Positions 39,601-47,150 of a stretch of 64,000 nucleotides of DNA are shown here, in pieces (positions within the stretch are counted from its first letter, which is position 1; every line of letters starts with the position of its first letter). The stretch spans positions 687,501 through 751,500 of the forward strand of contig JAOTOL010001498.1 of NCBI GenBank assembly GCA_034440575.1. Direction: 5' to 3'. Made by a program: the position numbers and the translations under genes. The notes under the pieces were generated by a model, which did not search any database, was not told the DNA's origin, and saw nothing but the letters and a program-made list of their open reading frames with translations. The DNA is from Imbricaverruca yamaguchii (lineage: Eukaryota > Arthropoda > Thecostraca > Neoverrucidae).

Positions 39601-42472
39601 AGCATTGTCCAACTGTGACAGCCGCGCCAAACGGTATTGCTTATAACACGGCTCACGGCCGTATAAATGTATATTTAACATGAATTAACTCTGGCAGAGA
39701 TGTTTTTATCAAGTAGCAAATAAAGTAGGACTAAACGCTTTGAAAGCCTCACAAACGACGTAACATCCGCCACCTATAGACGAAATAGAGACATAGGTAG
39801 CACACCAGATGCAGTAACGGAGGAGCTACGCGGAGATGAGGTGTTTGTCGCAAGAATAGCACACGTTGTGTATCAGACAATGAACAAGAATCAAGGTACC
39901 AGAACAAGTTTGTGCAGTGCGATACATAATTTTTCGTATGCTACACATAGGCAAACAATCGTCGAGTGGCCTTTCTGTACTCTTTCCGCTCTGTTTCGTA
40001 TGGCGGGCCAACTTCGATATCACTAAGCTCAATCAGCTGTTGCCTGCGCGGTAGCAACATAATAATACCAACACATCACCACCAGTTGTGAGTTTGAGCA
40101 AGTTTTAATCAAACAAGTACTTCATACTGTGCTACCTGATAACAGTGACAGGTGTTTCAAGGAGCTTTGGGGGAACAATTGCCGATCGGACATCTCGCAG
40201 GAGTGGGAACGGAACGATGCATCAATAATTCCGTGGAAAGTGTGATAGAAGGTGAGGGGACATCCCACCAGTGCACGCGGTCGTCCCAGTTCACTGCTGT
40301 CGCTGTCCACCCACAATACCTCGTAGGCGGAGATGACGCGCAGGTCAAAGAAGACGGGCATGTAGAGATAGGCGGTCATCGGCATGACTATGAAGTAGCT
40401 GAAGCCTATCACCCAGTACTGGGTGCCGTTCTGATAGACTTCTGCTGGTGTCCCGAGCAACGTGATGGCCGACATAAAACTGAAACGGTTAAGAAGCGCA
40501 CCTCACCAACGGAGCGCACTGTGTTGCAACACATGGACCCCGGGAAGGCCAAGGAGGAACACGCTACTCACTGACGGATGCCGGAGGGTGTTTGTGGCAG
40601 GGCCAATCCTTGGTACGATTGTGTTGATACACATGTGCAAATACACCCAATTCTAGGCATTGCAGAGCGGCTGCACAAGTGTAATGCGCGCCTGTGCACC
40701 ACTGCTACTGCCAAGGCCGACCATGCATGGCATCTGGCCGTCGCGGCCGTCAGAACACTGTACAGACGACCACGGATATGTCCCGGTCCAAACTTCAGGT
40801 ACGGGAAGCAAACCAGACGAAGAGTTCATTATCGTCGTCTGACAGCTTACGGCACGTCTCAGGAGCGTCTTGCCTACCCTGGCCTGAAGAACATTCTGAA
40901 TGTCAGCACAGTAACGCTTAGGTGACAGTGGTGAGCCACCGGTGGCGGATCTACCGTGATCAGTGGCGGGTCTACCGTGATCAGTGCCGGGCTTATGGTT
41001 ATCAGTGGCAGTTCTATGGTGAACAGTGGCAGATCTACGATGATCGGTGATGGATCTAAATGGAGAGGTCACGGGCCATAGCGTCTCCATTTGTCAGCCG
41101 CAACTGGCCTGTCCACAATTTCAGAGTAGCAAGCCGTAGAAAGTACATTCGCTTGGGTTCCCAAAACGGTTGCAAACAAAATTCATTTTGTCACAAAACC
41201 AGCTTGGACAGGGGATATTCAAACATAGCAGAGGTCTGCATGCAGCGGATGACAACTGGTCGCTTATCCTTTCTCTCACGCAAGCTTTGAATCTGACGCA
41301 CCCCCCCCTGTGGCGGCCTTCAGGTGTAGAATAGAGGACACAAACAGTACCGAACTTTACGTATTTTATATAGGCTACGGGTTTGGGTCCCATCCTAATA
41401 TCTTCTCGTAAGTGCAAGAATCGAAGACATGCATGTATGTTGCCTGTGATGCACGATTGAAAATTGTATTTGCACGCTAGGAGTTCAATCTCGTTTCGCG
41501 ATGTTAACATGTTCTAAGTACTTGCTACAGAGGACCTACATTTGAAAAGCAATCGCCCAAAGACATATTATAGTGCATATGAGACGTATTCATGCATCGA
41601 GTGGCCTAGGAAGCGTAAGCATAGCACATTTGTATTTACTACTTCCCTGATAGTTTCCTTTCCAAGCTGACTACGTTTGTTTGCAGTCCCCCGAGAAACA
41701 GCTGTGGCAGTTGTTTGGTATGTCTCCAGAGTACCACGTGCGGTAATGTGTTTGGTAGAGAACCTTCTATCACTGTTGCGTCAGAGCTGCGGCGTCCGCG
41801 TTACGTCCCGCTGGCTCCTAACTCAAGGTCAAACAAGCAGCCAACCAGTACGTCAGGGTCGTGGGGATGAGTGGCCAACGCTTCTTGCAACGAAAGACTG
41901 CAACGAATACAACACTAACATTCGCAGGTGATCGAGATGCAGGAACATATCTAAGTCTCCAGTGCATTTGGCTCCACATGCTGATGATGATGGCGGATTG
42001 ATGCTTCAGGGGTCGCTAACTACTTGGATAATGTTTTTGCCCACAATTGCAGGTTTGGGAAAAGCCTGTCACTGGAAGAGTAGCGCTATGACACAGTAGA
42101 GGAGTGCATCTCATATATGCTCCAGGAAAAAACGGCCTTGACACGTGGTGCACAATTCAGAAGAATCCTATGACGTCTGCAAATTTCAGAAAGCTGAAGG
42201 TGAGTCCTTAGGAAATAGCGTCTTCACAAGGCTTTCGCTCGTAAAAGTGAACATTCGGCAAGTTGCAGCGTTACCAATGGATGAAGCCACATATACGTGT
42301 GGGGGTTCCAACTATAGATCGGACCAATGTTCCAGGGCCAGTAGGGGCCAAGGCCCATCGCTGGAGTCAGCCTATGCATCACCAGTTGGACCGGTTCTAT
42401 ATATTTCTGGTTGGGTCAGCCCTATGTATATCCGGTCGGGCCGGCCCCATGAATCCGTGCCGGTCGACGTGC

Positions 42473-42541
<69 letters not shown>

Positions 42542-43673
42542 TCAGCCTAGCCAGCTCTATGCGTAATGCATTAGCATTGTATCACATGTTGAGCTGCTCG
42601 ATCATACGGCATCCCAGCACTGTGGGTCTCACGCTGGACCAGCCCCGGGGGAATATGTTGTTGGCACATGGTGGACTCTACCACACAGCAGCAGCGGCGC
42701 TGCTACGTGTGACGGGCTCACGAGGGTGGGATCGCCCAGCCTACAATAAATGTTCGGGCAATGTGTAGCGTCAATGTCATAAACAAGCAGACATAGCTGC
42801 AGTGCAAGCAGATGCTTCCGTCAGGCGGAGAATGACAGATTTATATGATGGCTGGTCTGGTTGGCTGGGCCAGCCACACCCTCGACTGGTGTCCGTGCAT
42901 CGTTCAGGCGGTGCGTCGGTTTGTGGAAGCAACCAGAACTAAATACGACGTTACATAAGCCAGACATGCGCAATATTAGTGCACGTCAGCACGTGACCAG
43001 TGCTGACCGAACACAGGCTTTATAGCAGGGCTGACCATCAATGCAAATAAGAAGAAGTTCCGATATGTAGCTGAGAGATAAACAAATATTACTGGTAATA
43101 TACCGTAGGTATGTAATCATTTTGTAGAAAGGGAGAGGCACAGCATTCCTTTCCTTCCGCAAAAAAAAGTGAAGAGAAGAGACTACGTGGACTTAACTAC
43201 CGCGCATCTACCCGACACAGTCCTGCCAGGACGTCCACCAAAGCAGACAGCTCTAGCAGAGGATCGCCAACCACAGCGGCCACCTGACCGCAGTCTGGTG
43301 GGTGCGGATGTTGCGTCAGCACCGCATTGTCACGACTTTGCATTGGCGCCCGCCTGCCGGTCCTAACATTGCGCAAACCGAAACTGCGCAACAACAACTC
43401 GCGCGCGGTACGGCGCGCGCAGGTCGCTCACCTTGCGATCAGCGACATGGCCGCCGGAATGGTGCCCATGTTCCGGCCGCCCAGCAGGTACTCCTCAGTG
43501 TCGTTCATCTCGGCGCTGTGACAGAGGCCGTAGTAGATGCCGATGCCCAGCGAGATGGCCAGCAGCACCGCGAACACCACGTAGTCGATGGTGTGGAAGC
43601 GGGTGACGAGCTCGGACAGATCGATGCCGATCTTCTGTGCCGTCTCGACGGCGGCGGCTGTCGTCTCCACCAT
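12482..43673 (-). CDS. SLC5 family sodium-coupled transporter (SMCT/SMVT-like), complete 14-exon gene
   Basis: Predicted plasma-membrane Na+/solute symporter with the LeuT-type fold. By resemblance it belongs to the monocarboxylate/multivitamin branch of SLC5, but substrate cannot be read from sequence. Seen: 14 exons joined by GT-AG introns with matching phases, giving 643 residues (human SLC5A8, A12 and A6 are about 610-635). Segments typical of the family appear in order: [17 protein letters not shown] (TM1 region, ~64-80), [16 protein letters not shown] (~86), VVYAPSLAL (~162), a [10 protein letters not shown] block (~197), [10 protein letters not shown] (~248), VNQAQVQRY (~276), [10 protein letters not shown] (~368, TM8, holding the Ser pair that aligns with the Na2 ligands of SLC5 structures), [15 protein letters not shown] (~432). 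The start ATG has a Kozak-like gccATGG and an in-frame TGA 30 nt upstream. Introns 4, 5 and 7 are long (5.0, 4.0 and 10.0 kb). A 5' UTR exon upstream is possible. The C-terminus ends VEYDGDK, without a classical PDZ ligand. Confidence 0.95.
12620..12832 (+). repeat. 40-bp minisatellite, 5 copies, abutting the exon 14 acceptor
   Basis: The unit is acgtcaggcagacgaggcgg followed by cctcacgtcactgcggcg-c. It occupies intron 13 immediately upstream (minus sense) of exon 14. On the minus strand each unit holds a ccgcag and a gtgagg. Confidence 0.93.
13448..13490 (+). repeat. Conserved SINE-like tail motif
   Basis: gtcgatgcgcccttaagccc followed by aaataatt. The same motif is at 1755-1812 and 14508-14563, where it ends in (CCAA)n. 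Confidence 0.6.
13670..13955 (+). mobile_element. tRNA-derived SINE, copy 1
   Basis: About 80% similar to 29940-30252. The tRNA-like head is truncated at its A box but keeps agggttcgagtc. The body is cccgg-cgggag-gtcagttg, aaggccggggacgagctacc and ccgttgaactggaatt. It ends close to the exon 13 donor. Confidence 0.75.
13980..14199 (-). CDS. SLC5-like transporter, exon 13 (residues 529-602)
   Basis: Reads [20 protein letters not shown], a hydrophobic helix, then [17 protein letters not shown] and [23 protein letters not shown] and G--DP--(M/L)DP are typical of the last helix and C-terminal tail in this family. Donor gtgagt, acceptor gccgcag. A SINE ends within about 25 bp of the donor on the intron side. 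Confidence 0.94.
14508..14563 (+). repeat. Conserved SINE-like tail with (CCAA)n
   Basis: ctgtatgaccaacgcagccg then atgcgctcctaaatccaaat and (aacc)n. Nearly identical to 1755-1812. Confidence 0.65.
14772..14983 (-). CDS. SLC5-like transporter, exon 12 (residues 459-528)
   Basis: Reads [20 protein letters not shown], then a Thr-rich loop with C-PRYNVT (an N-glycosylation sequon) and a run of Asp/Thr codons built on a CGT/CGA-type repeat. The loop is longer than in vertebrate homologues. Acceptor gcgcag, donor gtgagt, ending two bases into a Gln codon. Confidence 0.93.
15395..15481 (-). CDS. SLC5-like transporter, exon 11 (residues 430-458)
   Basis: An 87-nt in-phase exon reading [20 protein letters not shown] then MFFPWANYI. 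The LSIFG--GGPL-GLF-LG block is very highly conserved in SLC5A6/A8/A12. Acceptor ctgcag, donor gtaagt. Confidence 0.95.
15690..15870 (+). repeat. Purine-rich low-complexity tract in intron 10
   Basis: A long GA-rich stretch (gggagg, agaggaaa) followed by a short (GT)n. Its open reading frames are simple-sequence artefacts. Confidence 0.8.
16148..16203 (-). CDS. SLC5-like transporter, exon 10 (residues 411-429)
   Basis: A 56-nt exon reading (G)[18 protein letters not shown], a transmembrane helix. Phases match on both sides. The donor is gtcggt, the weakest in the gene. No better GT in the right phase is nearby and homology ends exactly at DILQ, so the call stands. Confidence 0.87.
16901..17212 (+). 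repeat. 45-bp minisatellite, 7 copies, intron 9
   Basis: The unit is cagagtaccacaccaggggg then caccccgacccaccccggat and cttag. Copies differ by a few bases. The multiple-of-three period keeps two minus-strand frames open. Confidence 0.95.
17430..17605 (+). repeat. Dispersed repeat, copy 2 (partner at 10100-10310)
   Basis: Shares ttttgcttcaaatcatgcca, tcttgga-g and the terminal cgccactg with the other copy. Confidence 0.5.
17932..18059 (-). CDS. SLC5-like transporter, exon 9 (residues 368-410), Na+ site helix
   Basis: Reads (S)[20 protein letters not shown] then [20 protein letters not shown]. The SS pair in STVSSG corresponds to the TM8 serines that coordinate Na+ at the Na2 site in SLC5 structures (family knowledge). 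VTVEDF is diagnostic of the SMCT/SMVT branch. Acceptor ctacag, donor gtacgt. Confidence 0.94.
18382..18560 (+). mobile_element. tRNA-Ser/Leu-like SINE in intron 8
   Basis: ggatggccgagtggttaagg is a strong A-box region of class II tRNA type, and cgggttcgactctagcgcc holds the B box. The sequence continues through a unique body to ccaaccaataaaac. The acceptor arms do not pair as in a real tRNA, so I call a SINE and not a tRNA gene. Confidence 0.75.
18702..18920 (-). CDS. SLC5-like transporter, exon 8 (residues 295-367)
   Basis: A 219-nt exon reading [20 protein letters not shown], then [20 protein letters not shown], then [20 protein letters not shown]. The [11 protein letters not shown] and PGLF-AG-FSG blocks are classic SLC5 motifs. 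Acceptor cccacag, donor gtaatt. The last two bases (AG) pair with exon 9 to give the first Ser of STVSSG. Confidence 0.94.
19945..20692 (+). repeat. 20-21-bp minisatellite, about 36 copies, intron 7
   Basis: The unit is cagccacgaccctggcccc with one or two extra bases. Strongly C-rich on this strand. The variable unit length shifts the frames. Confidence 0.95.
21290..21635 (+). repeat. Dispersed GCGCC-rich composite repeat, copy 1
   Basis: Alternating ggcgcccctcc / aggtgcc / gtgctcgag blocks, ending atgacaatttctggatccgc. The same make-up recurs at 24955-25300 (minus), 30770-31036 (plus) and 46690-46990. Confidence 0.6.
23575..24240 (+). repeat. 49-53-bp minisatellite, about 13 degenerate copies, intron 7
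   Basis: Anchor ccgcttccccgctatgtcat, followed by cgctaactgcgatacagac. Several copies have internal deletions. Confidence 0.92.
24955..25300 (-). repeat. Dispersed GCGCC-rich composite repeat, copy 2
   Basis: Inverse orientation relative to 21290-21635 and includes gaggggcgcctt and gcgcactcgag blocks. It contains the inverse of the conserved SINE tail motif at 25006-25038. Confidence 0.6.
26064..27876 (-). mobile_element. Penelope-like element, internally deleted (minus orientation)
   Basis: The minus frame at 27873-27253 carries the N-terminal reverse transcriptase region ([20 protein letters not shown]), a typical Penelope block. The minus frame at 27232-26630 carries the C-terminal region ([15 protein letters not shown]) and the GIY-YIG endonuclease: [12 protein letters not shown], then [24 protein letters not shown] and NEH. 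The RT catalytic core between them is missing; the two parts meet at about 27240. A hammerhead-like motif lies in the 3' region. The element is non-autonomous. Confidence 0.85.
26143..26189 (-). ncRNA. Hammerhead-like ribozyme motif in the Penelope-like element
   Basis: Minus strand, in order: TATATC, CTC, the CUGANGA box (CTGACGA), T plus a GGCC-TCT-GGCC stem, GAAACGTT, GAG, GATATA. CTC/GAG and TATATC/GATATA pair as helix I, GAAA is present, and the predicted cleavage is after GTT. Helix III is only AC/GT, as in minimal or dimer-acting hammerheads known from Penelope-like elements. One U is bulged at stem II. Confidence 0.65.
27878..28580 (+). mobile_element. Second Penelope-like fragment, head-to-head with the first
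   Basis: Inverse copy of 26064-26862. It starts in the GIY-YIG region (ctggaattgccaccatg) and runs through the 3' region to the shared terminus near ttcttctcacgcaatg. It is frameshifted (in-frame TAG after the KT codons) and 5'-truncated. Together the two fragments make a 0.7-0.8-kb inverted repeat around a 1.0-kb centre. Confidence 0.85.
28453..28499 (+). ncRNA. Second hammerhead-like ribozyme motif
   Basis: Same core on the plus strand: CTC, CTGACGA, T, GGCC-CCT-GGCC, GAAACGTT, GAG. The GGCC stem and loop differ from copy 1 only in the loop. The outer part of helix I pairs less well here. Confidence 0.6.
28967..29107 (-). CDS. SLC5-like transporter, exon 7 (residues 248-294)
   Basis: Reads (N)[20 protein letters not shown] and [28 protein letters not shown] and VNQ-QVQRY are conserved in the SMCT/SMVT group. 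The preceding intron is 474 bp and the following one is 10.0 kb. Donor gtgagt. Confidence 0.94.
29582..29736 (-). CDS. SLC5-like transporter, exon 6 (residues 197-247)
   Basis: Reads [20 protein letters not shown] and on to [11 protein letters not shown](M/L)KAV-WTD is one of the most conserved SLC5 blocks. Acceptor cgacag, donor gtaagc, ending two bases into an Asn codon. Confidence 0.94.
29940..30252 (+). mobile_element. tRNA-derived SINE, copy 2, intron 5
   Basis: A-box region tggtagatcacttggttaga gcg and B box agggttcgagtc in correct order. The body is shared with 13670-13955. Ends near taaagccactccagcaag. Confidence 0.78.
30770..31036 (+). repeat. Dispersed GCGCC-rich composite repeat, copy 3
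   Basis: Contains cgcccctccgg, ggctcgagtgcac and gaaggcgcccttcc, ending ccatgaaaattccttgatct gcccctg, matching the end of copy 1. Confidence 0.6.
31250..33003 (-). pseudogene. Decayed CR1/jockey-like LINE reverse transcriptase
   Basis: On the minus strand, 32560-32390 reads [16 protein letters not shown] then [14 protein letters not shown], the RT palm entry typical of CR1-type elements. 31660-31280, over several frames, gives [26 protein letters not shown] and [12 protein letters not shown], the last corresponding to the F/YADD box. Frameshifts, stops and a ~0.7-kb interruption (about 31.7-32.3 kb) show that it is dead. Confidence 0.7.
33748..33815 (-). CDS. SLC5-like transporter, exon 5 (residues 174-196)
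   Basis: A 68-nt exon reading (V)[19 protein letters not shown] then TTL, a transmembrane helix. It is separated from exon 4 by a 5.0-kb intron full of three tandem arrays. Acceptor tccacag, donor gtaagg. Both flanking phases match. Confidence 0.9.
34258..35278 (+). repeat. 19-bp minisatellite, over 50 copies, intron 4
   Basis: The unit is ggtcccggcccctacagcc. The left third is more variable (cctc, ccag variants), the right two-thirds more regular. Confidence 0.95.
36130..37469 (+). repeat. 79-bp minisatellite, about 17 nearly identical copies, intron 4
   Basis: Anchor gagccttcagagagagtagg, then agctacgtgtcccgctgcca and gcatgacggcatatagctgc. Copies are almost identical except two around 37010-37110, which carry small deletions. 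Confidence 0.97.
38280..38675 (+). repeat. 38-39-bp degenerate minisatellite, about 10 copies, intron 4
   Basis: Anchor gacacctctcatg(tt/cc)attcacc, then atctt-gg-cac. It ends about 150 bp before exon 4. Confidence 0.92.
38829..38880 (-). CDS. SLC5-like transporter, exon 4 (residues 157-173)
   Basis: A 52-nt exon reading [17 protein letters not shown]. The [14 protein letters not shown] block is a hallmark of SMCT-like transporters, and the last codon base joins the next exon to give QVTG. Donor gtaagc, acceptor ttccag. Confidence 0.9.
39490..39555 (-). CDS. SLC5-like transporter, exon 3 (residues 135-156)
   Basis: A 66-nt in-phase exon reading [14 protein letters not shown] then GAIFCIQM. 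The YLE-RF-----R motif at this point is typical of SLC5A5/A6/A8 proteins. Acceptor ttacag, donor gtgagt. Confidence 0.9.
40320..40479 (-). CDS. SLC5-like transporter, exon 2 (residues 81-134)
   Basis: Acceptor tttcag. The first base completes the Ser codon, then the frame reads [23 protein letters not shown] is a potential N-glycosylation sequon. A hydrophobic helix follows and the exon ends VISAYE before a gtattg donor in phase 0. Intron 1 is 2.95 kb and holds a 21-bp minisatellite and a (TA)n tract. Confidence 0.92.
40934..41058 (+). repeat. 21-bp minisatellite, about 6 copies, intron 1
   Basis: The unit is ggcggatctaccgtgatcag with one further base. Confidence 0.9.
42481..42539 (+). repeat. 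(TA)n microsatellite, intron 1
   Basis: About 29 perfect TA units. Confidence 0.97.
43432..43673 (-). CDS. SLC5-like transporter, exon 1 (residues 1-80)
   Basis: Starts at the ATG at 43673, with a stop in frame 30 nt upstream. Encodes an extracellular N-terminus, the first hydrophobic helix ([20 protein letters not shown]) and the start of TM1 ([17 protein letters not shown]). Ends with a gtgagc donor after two bases (AG) of a Ser codon, which the next exon completes. Confidence 0.93.
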
Positions 43674-43795
43674 GGCGACGGCCAGGAGCGTGGGTGCTCG
43701 TCACCGGCAAGTCAGAGGCCAAACGATGCCGACCAAGTGCCCAGGACGGTACGCTGGCCACGTGGTCCAAAGTCTGGCCAGCTGGCTGGCTGGTT

Positions 43796-43824
43796 AGTTG
43801 GTTGGTTGGTTGGTTGGTTGGCTG
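43796..43824 (+). repeat. (GGTT)n upstream of the transporter start
   Basis: About six ggtt units, roughly 120 bp upstream of the ATG in minus sense. Confidence 0.9.
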
Positions 43825-44234
43825 GAGAGCGACGTAGCTCGAGATATTTCGCCTGCAATATACAGTGATACATTAGCGGAGGATTTCCTCCGGTCTGTAA
43901 ACTATCTGACGCTGGATCCGGAATGAGACGGGTCAGATGACTTGACGCCACAAGACGGGTTTGGCACGGAGACCGAGACCGGAACACAATCAGGTGGTCA
44001 GAGTTTTCCCTGCACTCTACACATTTGCAAGTGAATAACATGTTCGCCTGGTTTTCGCTTATTACGAAATATCACCATAAAGATCAGCCATTCCTCCTTC
44101 CAAGTATGAAGGTGAGCGGACTTAATCGGCGTGTTATATGCATCAGATGTTCGTAACACCCGAGTGCACGGGGTCGAGCACACTGCTGTTGCGACGCCGC
44201 CTACATCTGGGTCTTCATCTGTACCTAGGTTGTT

Positions 44235-44845
44235 GTTGTACACCGGCACACAGATCAGTAAAGGCCTGTCGTAGCTGCCCACCGGCACACATATCAGTAA
44301 AGACCTGTCGTAGCTGCCCACCGGGACACAGATCAGTGAGGCCTGTCGTAACTGCCCACCGGCACACAGATCAGTGAGGCCTGTCGTAACTGTCCACCGG
44401 CACACAGATCAGTAAAGGCCTGTCGTAGCTGCCCACCGGCACACAGATCAGTGAGGCCTGTCGTAGCTGTCCACCGGCACACAGATCAGTGAGGCCTGTC
44501 GTAACTGCCCACTGGCACACAGATCAGCGAGCCCTGTCGCAACTGCCCACTGGCACACAGATCAGTGAGGCCTGTCGTAGCTACCCACCTGCACACAGAT
44601 CAGTGAGGCCTGTCGCAACTGCCCACCTGCACACAGATCAGTGAGGCCTGTCGTAGCTACCCACCGGCACACAGATCAGTGAGGCCTGTCGTAACTGCCC
44701 ACCGGGACACAGATCAGTGAGGCCTGTCGCAACTGTCCACTGGCACACAGATCAGTGAGGCCTGTCGCAACTGTCCACTGGCACACAGATCAGTAAAGGC
44801 CTGTCGCAACTGCCCATCGGCATACAGATCAGTGTGGTTTGTCGA
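44235..44845 (+). repeat. 38-bp minisatellite, about 16 copies
   Basis: The unit is gcacacagatcagtgaggcc then tgtcgtaactgcccaccg. A cagtaaagg variant is interspersed. Lies 0.56 kb upstream of the transporter ATG. Confidence 0.95.
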
Positions 44846-45339
44846 TGCCATTAGACACAGGCAACCAAACATCCCCCGAATCCACAGTTGGGAGCAGCTA
44901 CAGCAGCGGTAGCGCAACTACTGCAACTGATCTATAACGTTCCCGTACGAAAACCTTAAGCCAAAGAGACAGCGTGTGACGCTGTGTTGGTGAAAACGAA
45001 TGTCATAAAGAGCACGTTGAATATGATGCAGGAAACTGACAGGTACGTGTTGGGTGTCAATTGAGCTGTCAGTACATGGGATCACTGGTTATGAAAGGAG
45101 AGCATTTGCATGGACACAGAAACATGAATGAAAGGGGAACAGAAAGCTCATGACGCTATTAATTTATTTTGGATTAAGTTCAACCGAGATAACACGTAAA
45201 CAAACACCAAAACGCCTTATGTCCTTCTCGACAATCAGTGCGCTGCTGAGGGTGAGTATTACATCACTATCATCTTCATAGCAACTTTAGCTTCCTAAAT
45301 ATGCTTAGTGATGTTCTCTTAACAGTGCGCCCAGTACAG

Positions 45340-45590
45340 GGATGGGAAACAGTGCTCGCCACCCACTATGGGACAAGGGACACTGGTGCTGGTGAGGGGA
45401 CTGCCAACCCGCCATCGTCAGCTGAACGATTTACCACCCAACTCTGGGGAAACAGGGGCACTGGTGCTGGTGAGGGGACTGTCAACCCGCCATCGCCAGC
45501 TGAACCAATTACCACCCGCTCCGGGGCAACAAGGAGCACTGGTGCTGCTGAGGGGACTGTCAACCCGCCATCGCCAGCGGAACAATGAAG
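45340..45590 (+). repeat. ~72-75-bp tandem repeat, 3 copies
   Basis: Anchor ggggactgtcaacccgccat followed by cgccagctgaac. One frame stays open through it. Confidence 0.9.
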
Positions 45591-45652
45591 ACAATGAGGC
45601 TGGTTCATGGAAATGTGCAGCAAACGTGACGACGCCGTCGGGACCTGCACAG

Positions 45653-45890
45653 GTCCGCCGGTGCTTAAACCGCGCAATTGTGGTGCTTCACACGTCCGCC
45701 GCTGGTTAAGTCGTGATGGCTCTCCACCGGTCCGCCGCTGCTTAAACCGTGCAATTGTGGTGCTTCACACGTCCGCCGCTGCTTAAGTCGTGATGGCTCT
45801 CCACAGGTCCGCCGCTGCTCAAACCGCGCGGCGGCGATCCGCAGGTCCACCGCCACTTCAATCTTGCAGCTGCGTTGCTTCATTGGTCCA
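45653..45890 (+). repeat. 77-bp tandem repeat, 3 copies
   Basis: Anchor gtccgccgctgcttaaaccg starts at 45653, 45730 and 45807. A half-unit internal similarity (gtccgccgctgcttaagtcg) suggests an older, shorter unit. Confidence 0.9.
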
Positions 45891-46227
45891 TCGCTGCTCA
45901 CATTGCGTAGTTGTGCTGCTTTTTAACTATCTCTAAGGCTGAAGATTATGTCTGTGCGGCTACTCACGCATGAATTATTTTTCTTTAGTGTCCATGCTTG
46001 TCAGCGAGACCATCTGTATATCACACGCTGATTGTCAGCATAGTAAGTTTATGTGAGCTTCGAGCTTGATGTCCTCGCGCATCTGATCTGGTACTGCCTA
46101 CCTTATGTTCTTTTGTCATAGATATAAAATATAGATTTTATCAAGTGTGTGCTCCTGAGTCTGTCGCTATCTTCGTTCTTCCACTGGTCACTGTTGGCAT
46201 GTGTATTGGTCAGAGTATGTGTGAGAG

Positions 46228-46660
46228 TGTCGGTCCCAGTGCCGGTCCGAGTGTCGGTCCGAGTGTCGGTCCGAGGGTCGGTCCGAGTGTCGATCCGAGT
46301 GTCGGTCCGAGTGCCGGTCCGAGTGCCGGTCCGAGTGCCAGTCCGAGTGTCGGTCCGAGTGTCGGTCCGAGTGTCGATCAGAGTGTCGGTCCGAGTGTCG
46401 GTCCGAGTGCCAGTCCGAGTGCCGGTCCGAGTGTCGGTCCGAGTGTCGGTCCGAGTATCGGTCCGAGTGTCGGTCCGAATGTCGGTCCGAGTATCGGTCC
46501 GAGTGTCGGTCCGAGTGTCTGTCCGAGTGTCGGTCCGAGTGTCGATCAGAGTGCCGGTCCGAGTGTCGATCAGAGTGTCGATCAGAGTGCCGGTCCGAGT
46601 GTCGGTCCGAGTGCCGGTCCGAGTGCTAGTCCGAGTGCCGGTCAGAGTGCGTCAGCCCGT
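46228..46660 (+). repeat. 12-bp minisatellite, about 36 copies
   Basis: The unit is gtgtcggtccga with gtgccggtccga and gtcgatcaga variants. The period of 12 keeps two plus-strand frames open (SVGP and RVSV repeats). Confidence 0.96.
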
Positions 46661-46689
46661 GCCGCACTAGACCAGGGGTTGATTATGGC

Positions 46690-46990
46690 ATTGCTATGGG
46701 GCACATGTCTAGAGAGGCGCCACTGCGAAGTACCTACCTTTGTCTTCCGAGGGACCCCCTGGATGAAAATGTCAAGGGAGTGTACTCGAACCTTCCCGGA
46801 AGCGCGCCTTTCCTTCCACGGGGTGTCATTTCTTCTCAAAGGGTCGTTCTGGCTGAAAAAAATTAGAGCGAGGCGGGGGGCGAGAGGTCCACGCGAGCCA
46901 TCTCAGAAGGACGACTTTTCCCAGCCGGAGGGGAGCGTCCACCTTTCATGGGGGCACACGTCCCCAGTGCGTGTATAAGGCGGATATAAG
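46690..46990 (-). repeat. Dispersed GCGCC-rich composite repeat, copy 4
   Basis: gagaggcgcc, tactcgaacc, gcgcgcctttcc and ggaggggagcgtcc blocks resemble the other three copies, in inverse orientation. Confidence 0.5.
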
Positions 46991-47010
46991 GGGAGGCCCT
47001 TATATCCGCC
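46979..47010 (+). repeat. Perfect 14-bp hairpin
   Basis: ggcggatataaggg and its exact complement around gagg, at the edge of the composite repeat. Confidence 0.8.
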
Positions 47011-47014
47011 CTTG

Positions 47015-47150
47015 TGCCAGTGCGTGAATCTGGGCCAGAGTGGCATGTGCTTGACATGCGTGCCTGTGCGTGTCGCACCAGCGCGACTCTGGGTCAGAGT
47101 AGCCTTTGTTTGACATGCGTGCTTGCTCGTGCTGATCCGTGCCGTCCCAG
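47015..47150 (+). repeat. ~75-bp imperfect duplication
   Basis: Two copies of a gcgtg-ctctgg-cagagt-g--t-tgacatgcgtgc arrangement. Confidence 0.65.

Noticed and set aside
43998..44405. 135-codon minus-strand frame just upstream of the transporter start, as an N-terminal exon
   Set aside because: It is mostly the 38-bp minisatellite, and the transporter ATG already has an in-frame upstream stop.
46145..46978. 277-codon SVGP-repeat protein
   Set aside because: Product of the 12-bp array; two frames are open at once and the flanks are dispersed repeat.
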